This document shows, piece after piece, positions 13,201-22,174 of a stretch of DNA of 64,000 bases; positions within the stretch are counted from its first letter, which is position 1, and each line of letters opens with the position of its first letter. The stretch spans positions 2,199,871-2,263,870 of the forward strand of contig NW_019091418.1 in assembly GCF_001949145.1 (NCBI RefSeq), written 5' to 3'. The notes under the pieces were generated by a model. It was given only the letters and a program-made list of their open reading frames with translations. It was not told the origin of the DNA and did no database searches. A program made the translations under genes and the position numbers. The stretch comes from Acanthaster planci. Its lineage: Eukaryota > Echinodermata > Asteroidea > Valvatida > Acanthasteridae.

Positions 13201-13491
13201 TGGGACCTGAAGGACGAGGTGCAAGGGGACGATATGTTGCAGTTTGACTCCTTCTATAACGGCTTCATGGCGCCCTACTTCTCCTGCTATCGCTGCTCTG
13301 ACACCTTGAGGGCTCTACAGGCCATCGACATGGACGCCGACGGCATGGTGGATTGGAATGAGTTCGAGGTCTACTTGAAGTGGGCCCTCCATCAATATCC
13401 CAATATTGCTGACGTGGATGAGCTGCTGGATATTGCCTTCCAAAAGGGAATTATCCCAGCTATGAAGGATGAGTTCCTCAAGACAGAGTAA
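7235..13491 (+). CDS. HMGL/isopropylmalate-synthase-like TIM-barrel protein with C-terminal EF-hand, 557 aa
   Basis: Four coding exons join with consistent phases: 7235-7556, 8147-8616, 12300-12733 and 13044-13491 (stop TAA). Residues about 30-300 resemble the HMGL-like pyruvate-carboxyltransferase barrel: DNSIRES (36-42) at the position of the family's D-x-T-L-R-(D/E)-G motif, VHVHEKFG (249-256) for the metal-binding H-x-H strand, and GASMGN (281-286) for the conserved Gly-Asn. Glu41, His250, His252 and Asn286 would form the divalent-metal site; Arg-Glu rather than Arg-Asp is what homocitrate synthases use. A segment with PVFGARAIDF (about 330-345) resembles the linker after the barrel in condensing enzymes. 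The last exon carries a canonical EF-hand loop, DMDADGMVDWNE (504-515), preceded by a degenerate partner. There is no signal peptide or membrane span, so it is probably cytosolic. Substrate and reaction are unknown. The exon 3 donor (CCG|GTGCGA) is the weakest junction. Confidence 0.85.
10238..11425 (-). mobile_element. 5'-truncated CR1/Jockey-like LINE, in intron 2 of the EF-hand barrel gene
   Basis: On the minus strand the sequence encodes LYMYADDS (reverse transcriptase catalytic box, about 11370), then NKMIINAAKTKFMIIGS (about 11230) and YKCLGVTID (about 11120). The conserved thumb and tail region follows, with LDYCSTVWGG and LLNRVLKRDARLIL (about 10900-10990), interrupted by frameshifts and stops. 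The 3' end is followed by a short GAAAT-type tail (about 10238-10260), as in CR1-like elements. Everything upstream of the ADD box is missing, which is typical of 5'-truncated insertions. It is antisense to the host gene. Confidence 0.8.
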
Positions 13492-15380
13492 GAATGGCCT
13501 GACCGTACGACCACAATAGCGCACCTTTTGCGTTAGTGTATTTTATATCCTATGGGGCGTTTAAAAACATCTAATACAGCAGAAATAATTATAACGTACT
13601 TTTTGTTTGCGGTGCCTGCTGTGATTTTTTAAAAATAATATGGATGATGAAGAGTTGTGACATTACTCAATGAATTAGGACACTTTTCGATAGTATATCT
13701 TTTGCTTCTTTTTAACCAATTTTCATCACTGTCTTTCACTCTTGAAAGTTTTTAGCGCGTGCGCTATGCTACTACATTGAGAATTCTGTGGTTTTTTTCG
13801 TCAAGTTTTAACATACCGTCATCAACACCACGAAGTACCGTAGTACTCATCCGTAGTTGCACCGCTTCAAACTTCACTTTAAAGTAGAGCTGTTAAGCCT
13901 ATGTGGCTAACTAAAAAATCTTAATGTTTCATTTTTGATCAGAGTTTTTCGTATTGGTTTTCCATTTTAGTTGCCACTACTAGTAGGCCTATGACACTTA
14001 TATTTTGTATTCCAGTTTGGTAATTTGTTTTGAATTTTCTTCGCAGCGGAAACATTAAAATTTGGGTTGGATTTAACAGTAGAAATGCAGTTTTTATCTG
14101 GTTATGTCGGCCGTTGACTGTTGGTAATTTAGTAGCTGATTTACAGTTTCATTAATAGACAAATACACTGTGCAAATAATTATACGGAACAAGGATGACA
14201 AACACCGGAAATACTTCGGTTGAAAGAAAAACAGGCACTGGTAATGCCAACCTATAATTTGGTAAGACTCGGAATGAAATGATTAAATTTGTTTGATTAG
14301 TCAATTTGCCAAATTTGAAGCGTTGAGAAATATTCGAATATTATGAGAATTCTTTTCCTATAAAACCATGTGGCTGTGTTGTGGACTGGCTGGACGAATT
14401 TGAAAATGCGCATTTTTTGGCGTTGGAAGATTAAGCATATGGAAATTTATTGTTTTTGTTTCTTCCTTGTCGTATTTTAGGTACCGCCTCCTACATCAAA
14501 GCATTATTTTTAACCGATGACGTTTACATATACTGCCTAAATATACTCCTAATTTTGCAGATGTGTCAGATACGTTGTAGGTTATAGTTCATAGACATAG
14601 GTATGTGTTTAACGAAACATTTCGTTTATCTCAGAAAAAATACATATCATTTATCTATCATTGTGGTGTTTTTTAATTTTTGATATATTGGTACAGTTTT
14701 ATAGCCATTGTGTGTGTTCACCGGTATAATCTAACAATGAATATAAAGAACAGTATCAATTAATCGATCAATATTGTAGCTAATTTTACATAAGCAATTT
14801 TTTTAATGGCTTCTTAAGCTTTATTTTTGTTTACCATTATACCAAGAGTTGTTCTGGATTGATTGCGTAGTGTGGCATTATGACTGTCGTCTGGATTAGG
14901 TTTATTAACTTGCCCAAGCGTGAAATACAATACATTAGCTCGGTATACCTAGATGGCAACAAATCGGAAATTAAATTTGGTGTATACACTTTTCTAGCGT
15001 TATTAGAGAAGGTGTCTTTTATTTTGTTGTTCTTTTTTAAATTTTTGTTCTTGGTACCGGTAGCTGGCACCTTGCAGTTTGCATACTTCTACTCAGGTCT
15101 ATGATCGTGCGAAAGAGTAATCGGCGAGATGATTTCTAGTTGTAATTATGCCCTTTCCAAACACATGAACAAACCCAAACAAACAAAATATAAAGGGCAT
15201 TATACATAGGCCCCAGGACCTACATTTCAAATTACATAGGAATCATGATAATGAGTACTTATTTCCCCATGCGACAAGACAGCTGGTAAAGAAATTAGGC
15301 ATTGGCAAGATAGCTTAACTTTGTTTATGTATGGTCAGAGCAGTTTATTGCCAGATCGATAACTATCAATAGCATGACAT
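13492..15380. other. 3' flank of the EF-hand gene and AT-rich intergenic DNA
   Basis: This stretch begins with the 3' UTR of the EF-hand barrel gene. I found no canonical AATAAA close to the stop codon. The rest is AT-rich, and its open frames show no family resemblance. Confidence 0.45.
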
Positions 15381-15600
15381 TTTCCGGTCGTAGGGAACCG
15401 CAGAAACTGATCTGTATGTACAGTCGCTAAAGCTACTTTTTTGTCATTTACATAATTAATCACAATCCATTTCCGGTCGTACGCTACCCGCAAAATGATC
15501 TAAATGTATCTCATGTTATGTTTCCGGTCGTACGCGACCCGTGAAATATTAAGAATAGCCAATATTCCAAGTTGTTTCCGGCCGTACGCGATCCGCGAAA
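15381..15600. repeat. Four spaced copies of a TTTCCGGTCGTACGCGACCCGCGAAA-like motif
   Basis: Related 26-bp GC-rich units start at 15381, 15470, 15521 and 15575 in otherwise AT-rich DNA. The core GTCGTACGCGAC is nearly its own reverse complement. Spacings are 89, 51 and 54 bp. The array lies at the downstream end of the DIRS-type element and may belong to its terminal repeat; I cannot confirm this. Confidence 0.7.
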
Positions 15601-15689
15601 CCCAATTCTAACGTCAACAATAACATCACCTCCGATCCAGTGGTTGCGATAACAACACAACAACAAATTAAGCAAGAGTCCCGGCATAA

Positions 15690-16410
15690 CTGGAGCCGTA
15701 AATCATATAATAATTATATTGCCGCCATTCGGATATTGTACACCCAGCAATCAGTATATTTTCAGTGGTGCCTACAAAATCAGGGATTTTAGCATACTGG
15801 AATGATAAGCCTAAGGCATGTGACGGCATTCTGAATGAAATGCCGCCAAACAGGCAGAAAGGCAAACAACTGCGAAAATTAAGGAATAAAAGCAACCAAA
15901 ACTTTTCCGGTGTGATTCTCAAGGCAAGGCGATTCGAAGAAGTAAAACGAGAAATGGGCGAATATACGATACTCCCTTGCTATTGTAGCAAGGGAGTATT
16001 GGTTAATTGACAAAAATGCAATGAATTGTACAAGCTGATGTAAGGACGGATGGGAATCGGGAGAAAGATTATGGCGTAAAAGGAACCAGCAGAAAACTGC
16101 CAAGCACGTTGGTAAACTGTATGAGTTCGACGTGCAATAGAATCTATTCCAATGGTCTGCTGGCAAGGGAGTAATAGTGGGATCTGCCCCGGGTGCCAAC
16201 TGTCGAAATCTGGTCATCTGAAAGCGGGAGAGAGCATTAGCAATACCGTTATCAACTACCCGCTTATTCCGCAATACTGTCCCCACAAACGCAGTGCCAG
16301 CACAATGGGGAAAATCTCAAGAAAAGCAATTGACAGCTGCATATACAAACTGCTAAGGGCCATCGTCTGGGTGTCCAACGACCCCCAAAGAATGCGCCAA
16401 AACTATCTCT
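15690..16410 (-). pseudogene. DIRS RNase H C-terminus and tyrosine recombinase N-terminal part
   Basis: The minus strand encodes SIAFLEIFPIVLALRLWG (about 16300-16350), the element's RNase H core. After an internal deletion comes DNGIANALSRFQMTRFRQLAP (about 16170-16235), the hallmark junction between RNase H and recombinase in DIRS elements. A helical stretch with LHQLVQFIAFLS follows (about 16030), resembling the SAM-like N-terminal domain of tyrosine recombinases. The catalytic R...HxxR...Y region is not visible, so the recombinase is truncated. Confidence 0.65.
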
Positions 16411-16649
16411 GCCGAAGAGTCAGTGTCGCTGGGGTGCCAAATGTTCCATATGCAGCAAGGTATGAGACGGAGAGAACCCCCCCCTGCTTTGTGTTGGTCA
16501 TTGTCTCGCAGGAACCTGGGGTATTCCTTTCAGACATCTTGGGGGGGTGTGCTAAGTAACAATAGTCTGGAATGTGTATAGGGATTAGACATGTTGGGGG
16601 GGTACCCCTCGGTCTCATTTCTTGCTGGGTATAAAATATTCTCAGGGAA

Positions 16650-17500
16650 AATGAGACCCGTTTCAAACGTCGAACTTCTGCCGTGTCTAATTCAAATAAT
16701 GACCCAAAATTTGAATTAGACACGGCAAAAATTCGACGTTTGAAGCAACTGCCGGCTTTCTGCCGAAAGTTCGACAGGTTTTGCCGCTTTTAAGGGCAGA
16801 AGAGCGGCACAGCTTCAAACGTCGAATTTCTGCCGTGTCTGATTTAATTTAAACGTCCCAACTCAGAACATCATCAGGGCCATTTTAAAATGCGCATGTA
16901 CCCACAACAGCTGTTTTCGTTTAGGCGTTAAAACAAGATGGCGGCGCACCACACCTGTCATTTCCGCAACAGTATAATTGTAGTCACCTCTGGCTAGTCT
17001 GTAAAGACAAATTCCTAACCTGTGTCTTGGATATATGGGGATTTCTGTTACTGTGTTCCGCTCTAAATCATGTTTTATGTGTGACAAGATGAATTCAAGG
17101 TTCCTTTTGAAACACATAATGGCCTTTGAATCTTTTCTCAGAGTTCGTATTTAGCATCAATTCTAGCCAAGCTGTATTCTTGACCAACCGTCGAGAAGGC
17201 CGGGGTCTTGTAACTTTTCCCTGGAAAGGAGGAGTAGTATTACAAGTGAGTATAACTCTCCTTGTTGCATTAAAATTGAGTAGTACTGATTGTTGCAAGA
17301 AGAAGCGTCTTCTCCTCGCAGTGAGAGTATGTCGCAATATCATTCTTTCTCGGTCCGCCATGTTGTCATTTTGCATTAAGGTCAACAGAAAACTGGCGTT
17401 TGAAGCAACTGCCGAACTTCTTTTATGTCGATCGCAATTAATTGAATTAGACACGGCAGGACACGGTTGGACGTTTGAAGCGGGCCTGGCTGAACCGTTA
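16650..17500. repeat. Region of inverted TTAGACACGGCA...CGTTTGAAGC repeats
   Basis: The block GCCGTGTCTAATTCAAAT appears next to its reverse complement (about 16680-16735). The flanking motif ACGTTTGAAGC recurs in both orientations near 16670, 16735, 16815, 17400 and 17472. They surround the Harbinger transposase fragment and look like terminal or subterminal inverted repeats of the element that interrupted the DIRS copy. Exact ends and target-site duplication were not resolved. Confidence 0.6.
16930..17361 (-). pseudogene. PIF/Harbinger (HARBI1-type) transposase, N-terminal fragment
   Basis: The frame opens with an ATG at 17361 (MADRERMILRH, then an arginine run RRRR). It carries KNTAWLELMLN, a frameshift near 17105, and then FILSHIKHDLERNTVTEIP and RLGICLYRLARGDYNYTVAE (about 16960-17040), the helix-turn-helix-like block just before the DDE domain in Harbinger transposases. 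The DDE catalytic domain is missing, so this is a non-autonomous or decayed copy. Identification rests on recognition of the LCLYRLARGDYNYT-type block. Confidence 0.65.
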
Positions 17501-17589
17501 AAATGTGTCAAAAAGTTCTCCCAAGCCAACATGTCAGCTCTGACCCCCGACGAAATACGGACACGATGATGTGGCTTTTGAACGCCACT

Positions 17590-18569
17590 AGTTTAAATCA
17601 TTATCAAACAAGCGACGCAGAAATGCACGGCCAGGATGTACAGCCTTACATATAAAATTGAAACTCCCCAACAAAGATTGGAGTTCCCGCAGTGTAAGTT
17701 TTCAATTACCTAATGCATTATCTCATTTTTCCATGACCGTGGTGATTTTGTCTGATGGGACCTGTATCTCCTGTGCAATAGTGTCGATCGCTAAGCCAAG
17801 GAAACTCATGCGAGTGCTTGGTCCCTCAGTTTTGTCTAACGCCAAGGGAACTCCAAAATTGTTGCAGACAACTGTGAAGAAAGTCAACCCACGGGCTCAT
17901 TCATTAGAATCCGCCTTCCAAACGAAAAAAAAAAATCATCAAGGTAGTGAATGATATTGTCAGTTTCTGCTACTTGGCGTGCACAATACTCAAGAAAAGT
18001 GCTAAACCTTTCGAATGTTACACAAGATATAGAACAGCCCATGCGCCTACCGTTATCATAGTAAAATGACCCTTTAAAGCTGAACCCTTGAACAAATCAA
18101 AATAATCTGGATGAACGGGTAGTAAGCGAAAAGCCGATTTAAAATCGGACTTGGCCATGAGAGCACTGGGACCAGCCCTAGAAACCAGAGAAACGGCAAC
18201 ATCGAAACTGGTGTGACTTACAGCCATAAGAAATGGGTCAATGTGATCGTTAACTGAGTTGCCAAGGGGGGAAGAAAGATTGTAAATCAAACGATATTGG
18301 CCTGGTGTTTGTTTGGGTACAAGACCGATTGGGGAACAGCGTAAATTGGGCAAAGGCGGGCTCGTATATGGACCAGCAATGCGACCTAATCCTACCTCAC
18401 GGTCTATTTTCTCCCGCAACAATGTTTCGTTCTCACGAACGGACACGAAATTCCGTGGATTAGAACTAACGCAAAGGCCGTTATAACCCAAACGAAAACC
18501 AAAGGTAAACCCATCTCTAAGTATGTCCACATCTTGTTTGACCGGATATGTGTTCAGAAGTGGGAGCAA
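17590..18569 (-). pseudogene. DIRS-type reverse transcriptase, frameshifted
   Basis: The first 183 codons (18569 to 18018) carry GRIAGPYTSPPLPNL and SPIGLVPKQTPGQYRLIYNL (fingers), and KSDFKSAFRLLPVHP (motif A, about 18120-18150). A frameshift near 18040 moves to a frame with MGCSISCVTFERFSTFLE, the YLDD active-site box (about 17940), VPLALDKTEGPSTRMSFLGL, and LQSLLGSFNFICKAVHPGRA at the end of the thumb (about 17620-17680). At least two in-frame stops are present. The residue pattern matches DIRS/Ngaro reverse transcriptases better than LTR or LINE types. Confidence 0.8.
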
Positions 18570-18580
18570 ATTAGTTATTT

Positions 18581-18823
18581 TTACCGGGGTTGCATGGCAG
18601 TGGCTGTTGAGTTGGCTGTAGCCCGTGCGGTGCGAGAGCTACCTCGGCAATTGTTGGCCGCGTGACCAAGCGACATGCATGCGAAGCACTGGTGGGAAAA
18701 CCGACATTCAGGTCTAAAGCATTGACCTTGGTTCAAGTCGGAACGTATCCTCGTGGCTCGTTGATTGTGCTGAGGGACGTGACCAGGCCCGGCGCTGGAC
18801 GATCCGTAGACGCGCTGTGGCAC
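18581..18823 (-). pseudogene. DIRS gag-like fragment with CCHC zinc knuckle
   Basis: The frame contains CFRPECRFSHQ followed by CFACMSLGHAANNC, a C-x2-C-x4-H-x4-C zinc knuckle. It lies immediately upstream of the reverse transcriptase in the same orientation, as in DIRS-type elements, where such a domain ends the gag-like protein. The part upstream of the knuckle is short and its start is not defined. Confidence 0.7.
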
Positions 18824-19542
18824 AGGCTTTGAGTACGAGTAGGGACGAAAATTAGTTTAAGTTGGGGCGCCTACTAATGTCAGTTACAATTCTGCGTCGG
18901 TGCTGGCCCAAGAACGCGCATGCATGCGCGCTTGTCTCAGACGGAACTGGACGTCGTAATCACGCCAGCCAAACCAATACGACGAAAAGTGGCCGAACGG
19001 ATTGTGTTGGCATACTTAGGCAGCTGCCGAGCACGATCTGCATGCCGCGACCCGTGGGGCGAGATATGGCCGCCATGGGTGTTTGAGTCTTACATGGCGA
19101 CAGCGTGCAAAGAGCGAATAAGAAGACTCTGTTTGGTCAGGTGAAATCTATGACGGAGTAGGCCTGTACGTCGGGCCCCGATTACGGGTCTACGTTACGC
19201 CTAACATTCAGACGTTCAGACGCAAATTTAAACCTTTAATTTCTATTCTCAACGTTTAATGGGTAAATACAGATGCCACTTGACACCCCGTGCACAAATC
19301 GTATGGAACTGGTCTGAAAATTTCTAAGTGCTGTCTAATTAAACAACTTAGTTTTTCCCTCCTAAATTGAACTTTTCTGGAGATATTGTAACGCAATGCA
19401 GTATCGATACCAGTTTCCGGAATTTAAGTGAACCATCGTTGGTTCCCGGCTGCTAGATGAATATGTTTGTATATGATTAATTCAATATAACAGTTAAGCC
19501 AAGTAGTCCCTATAAAACAAGCAGCAGGCGTGACTTGCTCTC

Positions 19543-19829
19543 TTGGGGGAGCGGGTTAGCGTGGCGGTTCTTTCCTCGCTTTGCACCAATGAGGTCCGGG
19601 TTCCAGTCTGGGCTTGGCCCAGGCTTTAAGTGCATTTGGTTTCCAGACCATACTCGCTCTCGCAGGTTTTCTCCGGGTACTCTGGTTTCATCCTGCCTCT
19701 AAAACTGGACCTTTTTCCTCACTCCGTAATGTGATGCTGATTAATAAAGTGTATGAACAAACATACAGTTATTGGCGCAAATAACCTGAAATAGCCTGGA
19801 AGCGCCATTAAGACAAAACAACAACAACT
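19543..19829 (+). mobile_element. tRNA-derived SINE, family A, plus copy
   Basis: The head resembles a tRNA promoter (GGTTAGCGTGGCGG, then GGGTTCCAGTCT). A core follows, CAGGTTTTCTCCGGGTACTC (about 19660-19685), then AATAAAGTGTATGAACAAAC and a CAACAACAA tail at 19820. A second copy in reverse orientation is at 56125-56430. The shared core and A-rich trinucleotide tail mark it as a SINE. Confidence 0.8.
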
Positions 19830-20997
19830 CGCTTTCTTCCCGCTTGGTGGTCGACCGGAACGGACCAGTATTTCTTAACGATCCAGTGTGTGCGTAAAGC
19901 GGCGGAAACAACCACGGTACTCAAGTGTGAGTTGGACATAGTAGTGCAAATAATCAAAGCATAGTTCACCTTACTGATTGCTCAATCAATCAAATATCCC
20001 CAAGCTATTTACCAGAATGTGCTTAATGGGGGCAGCGTGTTGACAATAAATTTTAAAAGGGGCCTGCTTTCAGCAAACCCTTGGTGGTGCAATGTATTGT
20101 GATTCGGCTGTATTGAAACATTTTTAAATTCATTTTGTTTTTCACCCCGTGCCTGACAATGGTTCTGTTACATGTATTCATTGCCAACTTGAAGATGTTC
20201 TCCATACCCAATGTAGAATTGGCTGAAGCCAAAAATATTGTTTTGCTGATCTCCTCAGTCTCAACTTTGTTTCAAACTAATCAAGACTTTATCTTAATCT
20301 GTGGCACAGCGTGGCCGTATCTCCTGTATAGCTGGAAAATATATTTCTTGTTTTGGAGTCACAATAGTCTAAGCTTCTTTTAACCCTGCTTTTCTTTATA
20401 TGCTCAGTGGCACGCTGATCTTCAGCAACAAGACTTTGTCATCACGAATTTAAATTAAATAGACTTTCTTGCTGATGTATTCAGAGATGACTGGCCAATG
20501 CTCTTCCAAGGATAGCTGTTTTCCTTTATCCATGCTAAGCTAAGCAGTGCCATGTCCACGGACAGATCCAGAACCAAGTATTTTGGGGAGGTCAACTTTC
20601 AAGGGTCTAAACTTTTTTTAAATTTCAACCATGTATTGCCTTTAGCGGGTAAGGCTACATGATGGGTAATTTGCATGCATGTTGGAGGACGGGAAGTAAG
20701 AACGGCACAAAAACATTAGCGGAATCTATTAAAATAATCTAGTAACCGATCTGTTTTGATTGCTCATGGTCATGGTGGTGATTTTGGCATGATCAGAATA
20801 TTCAGTACAGACATTGTTACAGTGCAAAGTATTTTTTACCGTTTGGAATATGTAGCTTGCTAACATGAGGTATCAATGACAAAAATGAAATGTTCATATT
20901 TCTTTTCTCCATTGATTTTTATTAATTAAAGCATTTTCTCTCATGTACTTTCATGTTAGATTAAACGTGACAATGACTTTTAATAAATACTACTCTG

Positions 20998-21205
20998 TTT
21001 TCTGTAGAGCTGTACTGCGCGATGGTGGAGGTGGGCTACTGCGCCTGCCGCCATAAAATCCCCGGTCCTCTGGCTCACACCATGATCGATGTTGCGCAAA
21101 AGTCCCTTGACCCCAACCTGCGTGAGATGACCGGGCAACTTCCAGGGCCTGTCTGCGAAGCCTGTTGGAGACTGATCAAGTTGATGGAATATCTTGCGAG
21201 TCTCC
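20998..21205 (+). other. Orphan cysteine-rich open segment before the integrase relic
   Basis: A pyrimidine tract and TTTTCTGTAG look like a splice acceptor. They are followed by an open segment encoding YCAMVEVGYCACRHK and later GPVCEACWRLIKLM, with CxC and CxxC pairs. It is in a different frame from the integrase that starts at 21206. I do not recognise the family. It may be a captured exon, an upstream domain of the mobile element, or chance. Confidence 0.3.
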
Positions 21206-22174
21206 ATGAGTCAGCTTGCAAGGATTTACTACAGCCCCTACGGCTACTGGAGGGGCTCACAGCCATCAAGAAGCTGGCTTCTGCTGCGAAGGTTTCTGAA
21301 GATGTTGCCCGGGCCTGGCTGAAGAAGCAGGCCATCTGGCAAATTTACTTACCCACTCCAAGGCATATTCCACGGCCAAGCTTCGATGTTGGCGTGCCTA
21401 ACGAGGTTCACCAGCTGGCTGACCTCCTTTTCCTTCCACATGATAAGGTGGGACGGCGAACGTACAAGTACGCCTTGTCCGTGGTCGATGTTGCTTTACG
21501 TTAAAAAGCGGCGGAGCCTCTGGCCACGGAAAAAGCTAAAGAAGTTGCCGATGCCTTGTCCCGCATAAACAAACGTGGGCCTTTGAAATGGCCATAGCTC
21601 CTCCAGGTTGACCCAGGGCGCGAGTTTATGGGTGAAGTTTCCCAGTTGCTGGCTAAGCGTGGAGTTTCCATCAGGCGTGGCCGTGTGGACACCCACCGGG
21701 ACCAGGGAATTGTGGAGCGGTTCAGTCGCATCCTTGCTGAGGGCCTCTTTGAGCATCAATACGCCCAAGAGATGCGTTAACCCTCGGGTGGGAGGTCGAG
21801 TGAGTGGGTGGTTAGACTGCCGCTGTTATTGCAGCTCTGAATAGTGAAGTGACCCGATTGACAGAAAAAAAGCCCCCAAAAGCCATCAAGACAAAATCAA
21901 TGACACAAAAGCCCTCCTCGGTCGTCTTTGGGAGGCCTACTGGTTTGGAAGAGCAAAAGCTCCCCTCGGCTGTGGGTGTTCGGTATCTTGTATCAACCAG
22001 GTGAGTTGGAGGGGGCCGCCGCCGCGCGACTGACCCGGGCGTTCGGTGACAAACCCGGTCGAGCCTGTGCTCTACTATCTGCTGGATGGCCCCGCTCGAG
22101 GCTTTGTCCGCAAGGACCTCCTTGTGATTCCCCCTGACACCCAGTTGCCGCCGGATGGGGTCCTCACACGTTGA
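21206..22174 (+). pseudogene. Retrovirus-type (rve) integrase of a Maverick/Polinton-like element, broken
   Basis: The likely start MSQLARIYYSPYGYWRG is followed at once by a frameshift (about 21250) into LTAIKKLASAAKVSEDVARA and IPRPSFDVGVPNEVHQ, the family's N-terminal region. The DDE core is visible in pieces: ADLLFLPHD (first Asp), VDPGREFMG (second Asp) and DQGIVERF (Glu, about 35 residues later). In-frame stops occur near 21503 and 21594, with frameshifts after 21780. The C-terminal region returns with EPVLYYLLDGPARGFVRKDL (about 22060-22120), ending at TGA 22172-22174. The last bases overlap the 3' end of the opposing polymerase relic. The family integrates linear DNA elements; this copy is inactive. 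Confidence 0.85.

Larger units (their letters stand above)
15690..18830 (-). mobile_element. Degenerate DIRS-type (tyrosine recombinase) retrotransposon
   Basis: Read on the minus strand the order is gag-like zinc knuckle (18.8-18.6 kb), reverse transcriptase (18.57-17.59 kb), RNase H (about 16.4-16.2 kb) and the start of a tyrosine recombinase (about 16.2-15.7 kb). This is the order of Ngaro/PAT-like DIRS elements, which integrate with a tyrosine recombinase instead of a DDE integrase. Stops and frameshifts occur throughout. Between the reverse transcriptase and RNase H pieces lies foreign DNA (about 16.4-17.6 kb) with a Harbinger transposase fragment, so the DIRS copy was probably interrupted later. 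Terminal repeats were not established, and the ends are set by the coding remnants. Confidence 0.75.

Noticed and set aside
16403-16723. 106-codon minus-strand frame (SNSNFGSLFELDTAEVRR...)
   Set aside because: It overlaps the inverted-repeat region of the insertion in the DIRS element, and I cannot tie it to a protein family.
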